Origin: Brasenia schreberi | Taxonomy: Eukaryota; Streptophyta; Magnoliopsida; Nymphaeales; Cabombaceae | Direction: 5' to 3' | Assembly: GCA_036023115.1 (NCBI GenBank) | Contig: JAYKKT010000073.1 | Span: 19,627,501-19,691,500 of the forward strand | DNA length: 64,000 nt | Shown here: positions 45,960 through 57,900 of the stretch, piece by piece | Numbering within the stretch: position 1 is the first letter of the stretch | Layout: each line of letters begins with the position of its first letter | The notes under the pieces: model-generated | Database searches by the model: none | Seen by the model: only the letters and a program-made list of their open reading frames with translations | What the model was told of the DNA's origin: nothing | Made by a program: the position numbers and the translations under genes

Positions 45960-48900
45960 ATGAATCGAAGCTTTAGGGCTCCAGACTCGAGCATACAGGC
46001 GTCATTGCGTCAAAGGCCTGGGTCGGAGCTCGGAAATATAATGAAGGAGAAGGAAGAGGAGCTGGCTCTGTTCCTCGACATGAGAAAAAGGGAGAAGGAG
46101 AGAAACAACGTGTTTCTTCAAAATGGGGGCGAGTTTGGTCCTTCCTTAGGCAAGATAGATCTTGCGTCCTTTAGCTCCTTTTGTTTCTTCTTTTGATGTG
46201 ACTGAATATGCTAAGGATTTTAGGGGTCTGTATGTATTGCGATTTGGATGATGGTTCCGTGTTTTCACGCTCTAGATCTGGTCCGTGAAATGTGCTAGAA
46301 TAAACTTATGTTTTTGTGCGGTTACATTAAGATCACGACCTGTTCTTGTTAATGCCTTTTTTTCTTTATTTGCTACACGAATTGAAAGTTGGAGAATATG
46401 TCCTAGTGGAGAGTTTTTCCATTGCACTATTCTCTCTTAAATTTGAAGAGGCACTTAGATTCTACCATCTCTACCTTCAAGATGGTTGGGCTTTTCTTTT
46501 GCAAAGTTTCTTTTCTTTTTTTTGGGAAAGACTAGCGGATTAGGTGAATGCTGCTACTGTTGTTGAAAATTTTGGTTCCTGCTACCTGACTCTTCTCATT
46601 GCGTGATTATCGGAAATGGTAAAACTGTTCACTTTTGCAGGTTCAAACCCTGGAAGCACGCTTGGTTCTGCAATTGCAACATCTACAGCAGCACGCAGAG
46701 TTGGAGATGATTTCCTGAATATGGACGGAGAGAAGAACGATTATGATTGGTATATTGATTTGTTTTGTCAACCATTTCCTTGAGTGTGAGATCTCGGATG
46801 CTGTGTATGGTGTTCCACTGTGATATTGTATGCCAGTGATATCATTCATGATTCTTTTATGTAGCAGAGATAGTCTCTGATCCATAAACAATTGGGGTAT
46901 CCAGATTAGGTGCCTTCTTTTATGAGTTGTACGCGGATGATTTTAGAAAGGGTTCCAAAATCAGGGATTGATGTATGTGAGGAATCCAAACCACTACAAT
47001 AGCTCCCTTCCAGCCCAGATAGTATAAGGGTCTCCATATCTTGAGCATGACATAATGTGCTTGTAGGGATGCTGGTTATAGAAAATAAAGTTCAGATTGG
47101 TACTTGGAACATCTGGATATGAATAGAAAGGTCATGGAAGTGATAAATATTATGATCAAGCAAAAGATTCATAGATAAAAGTGCAGGAGACATTAAAAGC
47201 AAAACAAGGGAAATTGAGAAATGAGCTCTTAGCTGCGATAAACAGAAAGCTTGAATAGAGTTGAGAGTATGTTGAGGGAGATTATAATAGAGGTGAAACA
47301 CTATAAAAATCGAACTATGATGGTCGAGTTTGTCTTAAGAGAAAAAGTTCTTGACATTATTTGCATTTACACACATCCCTGAAATGTGATTCAAAGAATG
47401 AGGAGCTAGAAAAGGTGACAAAATGTTTTGTATGGGAAGATATTTGAATAAACATGCGGGTGAGAGGCTTTAGAGTAAATAACTGTTCGTGAGAAGTATG
47501 AATTAAGATGACCATAAATTCCTAATTTTGCTTTACAAGATAACCTTTTTATAGTCAACATACTTTTTAAAAGGTGTGATGAGCAGTTAATAGCATATAA
47601 AAATCTTTATCTAAAGCACTTGATTAACTATTTTGCTTGGAGGAAGAATGATCGGATGTGTTGGAGAAGGTTTAACTACCAATACACACCAACTCATAAA
47701 AGAGAAATAGGAGGGTGGAAAAAATTACATAGAACCACTTGAACTAAATGGTCAAATCTAAAATATTTCTGAGGTCTGTTTAAGAAAAAGTACAAAGGAA
47801 TTGCTTGTAAAAAATGAAAATCGATAAAAATAAATATTAGAAAAGTGGCAAAGAGGTGCTAGCTGATAACAGAGCAGGTGCATTGGTGATGGAGTGAAGC
47901 AGTTCAAGAGAAAATTTGGATAAAGAGTATGTTGCGTTCTAAAAGGAAAGGTTAGTAAAAAGCAAAAGAAGTTGGTAAAGCAACGGCTGAAGTCGAGGAT
48001 AATTTGTTAAGAAAAGCTTGATAGAGAACACTATCAGGAGTATTTTAAGATAACTAAGACTACAGAGTGGAAAACAAGGTTATTCAATTCAAAGAAATCG
48101 AGGTTCTTATGACAAGCAGGGATAGCAAAGTGAGATGAAAAAGTTACTTTAAGTTCTTCAATTGGATACAATTATTCAGATTAGCTTAGGAGGGCTAATC
48201 AACTAAGAAGCACATCCAAATCTTGTTATGTACTGGTACATTAAAAGAATATTAAAGATGTTCTTAAACTTACGAGATCAGGCAAGTATGTAGAGCAGGA
48301 TAATATTCTTAGAAAAATATAAGAAATGTTTAGAGGGAGATCCCCCTTTTCTTTCTCTTTTTCCTGTATTTGCTTTCTCTTCATCTCTGTGATCTAAGTA
48401 TTTGTTCTCTCATATTTGCCGATTTAGAATCTCAACATAGTGCAGTGTGGTATACCAAACTATGTTTGCTTATTTGATATGTCTGAATCATGGAGCCTAT
48501 TGTGCTGATTCTTTTCTCATCCTTCACATGATATTTTACACAGGGCTTTATACACGTTCAACTGTTTGATTCATTGAACTTCATGTTATCATACTTTGTA
48601 ATGGTTTTACATGTTACTTTGCTATTGAATTATCAAGGGTATTCTGTTTGGCAGGCTTCTTACACCACCTGGAACACCTATGTTTTCTTCTATGGAAAAG
48701 GAACTGCATGGACCTGTCACTGGTCAGATTGGAACACCTAAAGTCAAAACCACAGTACTTAAATCTAGAGTATGTATACATCAACACACGATTTATAATG
48801 CTATTGGTTCTACTGTTTAGGGTAGCGCTGTGTGGATTTCTGTTGCAAAATTTTTGAATGAAACTATTTATTTCAATGTTATGAACTTATTACCATGGTA

Positions 48901-51900
48901 GCTTTTTAATATAGTAGTGTTAAGACTTGCAACTACAACCGTCTCACTTAATTTTGTCATATAACTAAATCTGAGAGAAAAACTTACTTGACACTATCAG
49001 CAAATTTTATAGTCCCTGCACATTGGTGCACGCCAACAGCAAACCCATAACCAATCTCATCCCACAGGTGTTGGTGTTGGCCACATGATCCTTAGTCACC
49101 ATTCTGCTCCGTTTGTCTTATTTAAGCAGAAGCATTATGGACATATACACTGGCTTAAGGGCTGACTAATTGCCATCTTTTGACAGCAGTTAGTGCTAAA
49201 AAATGACTGCGACTCGGTCCTCGCTTGATCTGTAAACTTGTGATCAGCTTATTTTCAACACGAGCCAGCTCGTGTTCATATTCATACAGCACATGTGGCT
49301 GGACAAGCTCACAAAAAGCTTATTATGGGTAAGGAAGCATGCATGCCGACCCAAGCTAGAACTTGGTTCAGTTGTTTGTGATCTTCTTGGGCACCGGAAA
49401 CTTGCCATTAGACCCCGACCCGTGGGTCTTGGGGATCAACCTATAAAAGAATTTTTGAAAGAAAAATTAGTTTATATTATATGTCTTACATAAAACATAA
49501 AATCCATTCTATAGTATTCCATATTATTAAATTTAAAGTGATTATAAGTGTCTGTATATACATTTATCTTTACATAAAATACATACACATGACACACACA
49601 CACATAGGGTTTACCTTAACTCCCAACCCTAGGGGGTGCCAGCCATGTAGGGGCACGGAGGAGTGGGTAGAGATTGCCATATATAGAACATTGCTCCATG
49701 TTCAAGTCAATTAGACATTTGACGAGCTCATTTTTTTTTGGTTGATGATGATCTACATGATCCAAACATAGAACAATGTACTCTCGGTTTGCTGGACTCC
49801 TATTATCATGTTAAATGTATATATTTTTGTGTACATATATCCTATATGGCCATGTTAGACCTAACGAATGATCTACTTTATGTCAAACGTAAAAATCAAA
49901 TGTTTGAGTTCAAGAGGCAGCTGGTGTTAAGCTAATTTAAATATCGCTCACATTCGGCTCAGCTCAGATGAATTAACGGGCCAAACGTGAAGCATACATA
50001 ATGGAGAGGAAGGCCGTTATTATCCATGGGCCTTTTTTTTTAATTAATTCCTTTTTCTACAATCGAGAGGTCAAAGCCAGATGCATTCCCTGAGTATCAA
50101 ACTCATGACCTTCAACTTGTAAGCCTGACCAACTACCGAGAAGAGCTATTGCTCTTTGTGTTCTTTTTTATTATTTCTAAAAGATTATTTTAAACCCTCA
50201 GTTGGTTGCATTTTCACGTGCTTTGTTTGAGTGAGATCGCCGCCAAAGGGATTGAATTTTTTGTCACTTGTTGGCGGTTTTACGTGCATTGCTTGGAAAA
50301 AAAGACGTAGTTGATGAAGCCGGCGGCATATGATGGCTGCGTGTGATGGAGGTGACTGCCTTCCTTCTCCCTTTCACTTGTTCCTTTCCATCACAGTTCC
50401 GAGTTTATTCACTAAGAAATTAATAGTGTCTATTTCTTTTTCATATATTTTTGTTGTATATATACATGATTTTTTTATCTTCAAAGTTTTTCTCTCTTCA
50501 GTTTTTTTTTTTTAAAGTCATTCATGTTCAGATGCTTGAGATCTTTTCAAAAATAAAAAAATTACTTTTCGATAATATTTATATTTTTCAAAAAGCAACT
50601 CATGAAATTAAAAAAAAGACTCTTCTCCCAGCATTTCATAATTGACATTAGTATTGGGGCCGATCGTGACCACCAACTACCTACAATAGTAGTTGTTGAT
50701 CGGTTTGGGGCAGGTGGAGAAGGAAACAAGGAGCTTTGATTTTTCCTTTTCAAAGTAAAATCTCATCCTATTCCTTAAGACGAAGTCCAACAGTTTCAAA
50801 TTTTAAATATGAGTTCGCCTTTTACCTGTTTTTTTAGCTCATCCTACATAGACATGGAACTCGTATGGAACTCGTAACCGAATCGGAGGGGCTGGTTTCG
50901 GTTATTGTTTCAAAAGTGTTGGTTCCGGTTTGAGTTCTAAACAGTCTGGAACCAAGAAGATTGAAAAACTTTAAAATTTTAAAGGAATTTTTTAAAAAAA
51001 ATACTGGAACCAGAAGTTTTGAACCGCTGATTCCGGTTCCATGAAATATAGAATCAGAACCGAACTGACTGACCTCCGGTTGTAGGTCCGGTTTCACTGG
51101 TTTTGGTTCCAGCTTGTTCCTCGTTGAAACCAAACTAGTCATGTCTAATCCTACATTAGCAGTGGAAAATCAGGTCGACAAATCAGATTTGTGTAGGGTC
51201 TTTTTGAGTTTCAAAAAGCAAAATCATGTTCTATTGATTCTTTTAACCTTTTTTTAAAGTGCTCAATATCTAATTTCTTGCACCTCCTGACTAAATTTCC
51301 TTCCTTCGTCTCTCCAAATATCCAAAGGCTCCAAACCACCTTAAGCATGCTTTGTCGTCTAATGGGGCTTGACTAACTTTTTTTTCGAATAGCCTCATTA
51401 GGAATCTGATCTTTCTTACGCTTTTCACACGTCCAACTCAAGTGTGCACCATAGGGTATTGCTGATCTTACCAGTACTTTATAATATTTATGGTATTTCC
51501 TTTCTGCACAAATTTGCTTGGTGCGATCCAAAACTTCTGATTGTTCTCTATTCTGTGGGCTCCTAGCTCATTACGTGGAACTCATTTCCAATAAACTCCT
51601 ATTTATTCAATTGAAGATATTGATTATGTCTATCACCATAACTCTTATGTGGGTAATTATGAAACTCTATCTTGATTTCCTTCCATAGACACATTCATTC
51701 TGCTCTTCACTAGTAGTGATTTTCCAGACTAGCCTGATATCTTCATTTCTTCACTTTGTTTTGCTATAGAAGTGTATGTAATACATAATGAGGTTATTAA
51801 AAACAAATTGGGAGTGACACCTATAGAGGATAAATGAGGGAAAATTGTTTAAGATGGTTTGAACATATAGAAAGATAACCAAAGGAAACTTTAGTAAGAA

Positions 51901-54900
51901 GGTATTAAAAACTGGAATGTGAAAATGTTAAAAGAGGAAGAAGAAGAAGACCACAAAATTGTTGGAAAGAAACAAAAAAGAATGATCTGGCTCACGTTTA
52001 GTTAACTACCAATATGACACATGATAACAATGTTGTAAAAAGTGTATCGGTGCCCGTATCGCATGATGAAAACAATATTATTAATAGGAAGAAGAAGACT
52101 TACGGGTATTGATAGATTGGAGGCATTCCTCCAATCTGTCCCAAAATACAAAGAGACGCCCACCTAGGTTGCTGTCGAGCCTCTTTCTCTTCCTTTTTAG
52201 GTTTAACTCTAATCTAGCTATTTATAAGCTATCTAACTTGAATGACTAAACTACCCTTAAGAATGATTAAGTACTACTAAATGGACATAACCTAATCTAA
52301 GACCCATAACAATATCTACTAGACCAAATAATCTCTAACACTCTCCCTCAAATTGGGTGAAAGATATTGAGAACACCCAACTTGGATAAAGTGTCCTTGA
52401 GTTGTCTGCTGGTAGTTGCTTTAGTCAAAAAATCATCCATCAATTTTACTAATTGAACATACTCCAACTTGAATTCTTGATTAGATATCTTCTCTGTGAT
52501 GAAGTGACAGTCAATTTCTATATGTTTGGTTCTTTCATGATATACATGATTGAAAACTATCTGAATTGCTACACCACAATTACAATATAGTGGTATAGGC
52601 TGAATAGAAGTAATTCAAAGTTCACTTATTAATGAAGATATTCATTTTCCCTCACACATGGCTTGAGATATCGCTCTGTATTCTGCTTCAGCTGTAAATC
52701 TAGCAACAACTGTCTGTTTTTTACTTTTTCACGATATAATATTTCCACCAAGTAATATAACATAAACTATAGTTGATTTGTGGTCATCGTGAGATCCTGC
52801 TTAATCTGTATCAGAATAAAGTTTAATGTGCAGATTGGAGGATTTAGTATAAAGTAGACCCATGCCAGATGTTGATTTGAGATATCGAAGAATTCTATAC
52901 ACTGCATCCATATGATTATTGATAGGAGAATGCATATATCTGCTCACAATGCCAACCGCATAAGTAATATCTGGACGAGTAATTGTCAAGTATATAAACT
53001 TGCCTACCAAAGTCTGATATTTATGAATGTCTCTGAACTCTTCACTATCTCCAATGAATAATTTCTGATTTACTTCCATAGGAGTGTCACTTGGTTTATA
53101 ATCTATCATGTTTGTTTCTTGGAGGAGATCTATGATATATTTTCTGAAAGTTAGGAAGAGACCTTGAGTTGAATACAACGCCTCTATGCCCAGGAAATAG
53201 TGGAGTCGGTCCAAATCTTTGAGGTCAAACAATCTATGAAGATTCCTTTTTAATTTGGATATTTATTCAAGGCCATCTCCTGTAATAATGATGTCATTAA
53301 CATAGACAATAAAAATAGATAATTTTGTACCTTGTTTGAAAAAAAGTGTATGATCATTGAGACTTCTTCGGTATCCCAGATTGCATACTGCTTTACTAAA
53401 TTTCTCAAATGTTTTAGTCCATAAATAACTTTATTTAGCTTGCACACTTTATTATCACATGTTTTTATACTCATTCCTGGAGGTAGTTCCATGCATACTT
53501 CTTTATTCAGTCTCCTTGTAAGAAAGCATTTTTCACGTCTAGCTGCCATAGATCCCATCTCAAGTTCACTGCCATACTAAGAAGTATTCGTATGGAAGTA
53601 AGTTTAGCCACAGGAGCGAATGGTTCAGTGTAGTCAATACCATATGACTGACTATACTAATCTTGCTTTATATCTTTCGATGGTTTCGTCTGCCTTATAT
53701 TTCATATTGAATACCCACTTGCATTATACAATATTCTTGTCAGGAGGTAGTTTTGTGATGGTCTAGGTGTTATTTTTCACAAGAGCATTCAGTTTCTCCT
53801 CTATTGCAGTTTTCTATAAAAGACACCTTTTGCTTCTTCAAATTTTGTAGGAATCTTGTGTTTCTCAACATTCATAACAAAGTGTCGATAATTCTTGGAA
53901 GTATTAGCATATGAGACACAATCAGAGATAGGATACAGTGCACAAGTGCATTTACCTTTGCGAATGGCAATAGGAATCTCTAGGTTTTCTTCCACTTGCA
54001 GAGTTAGGGGAAATATCTTTGGTAATTAGATATTGAACTGGTTCTTTGGATATTAAACTGGTTCTTCTTGAGAGTAAACAATCTTCCTCGATTCTATCTC
54101 CTTTGGTTCATTGGCCTTCTTTCTATAATCATGTGCATTATACTCCCCCTCACTAGGAATTAGTGGAAGGAAAATTATGTTGAGATGTAGTTGACTCCCC
54201 TTGAGAAGAATAATAGGGAGTAGATTCAGAGAAGGTGACATCCATGGATACATATAGTTTTTTAAGAAGGGGATCATAGCATTTTTGAGAGTTTGAATAG
54301 CCAAGAAAAATATACTTTATAGACCTAGCATCAAGTTTATCACGACTAGGTAGATGGATATGTACAAAACAGGTACAACCAAAGATACGATGAACTATAT
54401 GAAAGGGTTTCGATTCCTTATCAAGACACTTCATTGGACTTTCACCCTTGAGTGCTCTACTAGGCATTCTATTGATTAGGTGAACAACAGTAAGAACAAC
54501 TTCTCTCCAATAGAATTTAGGGACATTATTTTGGAATAATAGTGTTCTAGCTACTTACAGAATATGGCGATTTTTTCTTTCAACAATGCCATTTTGCTGA
54601 GGTGTATAAGAGCAGGAAGTCTGATGAATAATACCATGTGTATGTAGATATTCTTTTAACTGTTTGCCAATGTATTCTCCCCCATTATCTCAACGAAAAA
54701 TTTTCACGGAAGCATTGAATTGAGTAAGAATAAATGTATGCACAATGGGAAAGATAGAAGAAACTTCAGATTTTGATTTTATTAAATAAATGATTGTAAG
54801 ACATGTACAATCGTCAATAAATGAGACAAAATATTTCTAACCACACAATGACGTAACTGGACTGGGACCCCATATATCAGAATGAAGGATATATCAGAAT

Positions 54901-57900
54901 GAAGGAGCTCAAAAGGTTGCGATCGTCTAGAGTCACCTAAAGGATAAGTGGCTCTTTGGTGTTTCCCAAGTTGACATACTTCACATTTAAACTGAGGTTT
55001 ATTGGACTTGACTCTAAGATGAGGTAGAACGTATTGAAGTTTCGACACTAGTAAATGACGAAGATGATAATGCCAAAGACGAATTTCTACATCCTGAATA
55101 GTTGCGGCTGAAGCACTATAAGAAGTTGTAAGCCGAGAGTGATCTTCCTTTGTAGTTTATCATGACTAAAGATTTTTTCCGTCTTCAGATCCTGAAACAC
55201 ACATCCCGTAGGAATGAAGGTTACACTACAGTTCATAGTATGAGTTAATGAACTGACAGAAAGTAGATTTATAGGAAAACTGGGGACATGATATACTGAT
55301 TTTAAGTCTGAAAAACATGTGGGTATACTTCCCTTTCCAATCATATAAGAGTAAGAACCATCTGCTAACTTAATCGGCTCCTGTTTTTGAAGAGATCTGA
55401 ATTCTTAAAAATATGATAACTCTCCTATCATGTGATCTGTAGCACCTAAATCAATTATCCAAGTTTTTGAATTAGAATGAGAGAAGTTGTTACTCTTCAC
55501 AGTATGAGTCCCATGTGCTACTGTAGCTTGAGAAGATGGTGGAGATTGTTCGGATAATTGATTTTCTAGGCCCTCTATCCTTTTAATAATCTCTTGAATT
55601 TCATCTATACTGGGAGTTGTATTTTCTGCAGTATGAACAGAGTGGTTGCGATTTCTATAATAATCAGGTATGCCATGTAATTCCCAACAGTTTTCTCTAG
55701 AATGCCTTATTTTTCACAATGTGAACATAAAGTTTTTCTTTCTCACGTCCACGACTGTTGTCCACCTCTTTCACGATAATGTGAATTTTCTCCCCTTACT
55801 TGAAGTGCATGTTGGTCTGTAATAGGAATGTTATCATTCACAAGATTTCTATTATCTTCTTCCCTGATTAATAGAGAGGACAGTGTGCCCAGTGAAGGAA
55901 GTTCTTCTTTGTCCAATATATTGAGTTTTATTGACTCAAATTCTGGATTTACACCCCACAATAAGTCAAATACTTTCTTCTTTTCTATTTCAACATTTCT
56001 TTCAGTGTACCAAGCAGAACACTTTATATTAGTATAATAAAGGAGTTCATCCCAGAGTCCTCGAAGATCTGCATAATACTCACTTATAGAACAAGTTCCT
56101 TTTTTACATTTTCTGATCTATTTCAAAATCTCGTACTCTTTTGCCACATTCTTTTTTCTGGAGTAAGATTTGGAGACTGCACACCAAATTTCATGAGCAG
56201 ATTCAAGAAACATAAAAGTTTTTGCAATTGATGGGATCATAGATTGAAGTAACCAAGATGATATTAGTGCATCTTCCCTTCTCGAAACAGGATATTGAGT
56301 ATCATGTATATCTGGGCTTAGTATTTGACCCATTAAGTGAGCCCATCTCCCCCTAGCTATAAGAGCCATTCCACGAACCTAGACCACTCCAGGTAGTTTC
56401 TGCCGTCTAGCTTCGTTGTTGTAATATGAAAATTCTTTGCTTTTTCATTCATGGCATGTGGAGATATTACGAAAGGATTTTTCAACCCCCTTGCCTTTAC
56501 TTGCCACATATATGCAATTTCGAATAAAAGTACCCGTAGTAATCAATTTTACTTAAACAAATATAATCTAATTTGAACAGCAATACAAAGAATCGGCCTT
56601 TTACACGAGTATAATATGATTTAAACTGCAAAGTAAAGAATTGACCTTCATATAGACAACTTTTATAGAATGCAACCTTCCAAGTGCATCAATAGGTAAT
56701 GGCAGAATTAGTCTGCCTAGTCTGCCTTTGTTTCTCGTGAATCGGCTTACCTTATCTTTGTTTTAGTCTTGTTATTCACTTCGTTGGATAAGGAGAAGGA
56801 GAATGCCTTCAATCAATCTACTGTTTGCCCTGCCAGTTCGTTTTCCAATAAGGCGTCGACTACTGCCTTATAAATCCCACTTCTGACACCAAATCAATCT
56901 GCTGCTTGCCTTTGCAACTTCGTTGTCCCAATAAGAAGTCGGCAACCAAAAAATTGAAGAAACTGTAGTGGTCTGCTCCTTAGTTCTTGCAGTAAACACA
57001 CCTTTTAAGATACTGTTTCAATATGGTTTCTTCCCAGATTTGATGATCACTTTTTCACAAACAAATTCGATTCTTTTAAAGAAAAATACGCAGATTTACA
57101 GGCCTTATAGGCTCTAATACCATGATGAAAACAATATTATTAATAGGAAGAAGAAGACTTACAGGTATTCACAGATTGGAGACATTCCTCCAATCTGTCC
57201 CAAAATACAAAGAGACGCCCACATAGGCTGCCGTCCAGCCTCTTTCTCTTTCCTTTTAGGTTTAACCCTAATCTAGCTATTTATAAGCTATCTAACTTGA
57301 ATGACTAAACTACCCTTAATAATGATTAAGTACTACTAAATGGACATAACCTAATCTAAGACTCATAACGATATCTACTTGACCAAATAATCTCTAACAT
57401 CGCAATGGGCACGGATACGTGATAACCGCATTGTATCGTATGATACGGTATGATGTGGTGCTATTTTTAATTTCTTGATAAAAAAATGCAAGAATTGAAA
57501 TTAATTAACAAAACATATATAACACAATCAACATTAAACAAAATTGAATCCAAAAGCTTGATTTGAAATAAATAATTCATAATAAATGACTATGACTCTA
57601 TAAGAATATTCAGAGAGATTGGGAGAAGAGAACACTCTCAAATTGAGCATAACAAAGTTAAATAACATCTCATAATGAACAATCATCTAATCAACAACAA
57701 AGTTACAATCATTCGGGCCATAATGTTACAAAATTACGATTACATTTACAACAATCATCCACAATGTTATGGACTCATACGATACAAGTTTTATCGTACG
57801 ATATTGCATGATAGAGTCCCGTATCGAATGATACAACACGATAAATCGCTTACTAACGCTATGAACTCATACGATACAGGTTGTATCGTACTATACGACA

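Larger units (their letters stand above)
52064..57399 (-). mobile_element. complete Ty1/copia LTR retrotransposon, 5336 bp, coding region broken
   Basis: Two 277-bp LTRs start TGTTAGAGATT and end TTTTCATCA (element orientation). Perfect 5-bp target duplication TCGCA at 52059-52063 and 57400-57404. A tRNA-iMet primer site directly abuts the 5' LTR and a purine tract precedes the 3' LTR. By my count the LTRs differ at about 15 of 277 positions (5%). Internal domains on the minus strand run gag, protease, integrase, RT, RNase H, the copia order. It sits inside the hAT-like MITE. Confidence 0.95.
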
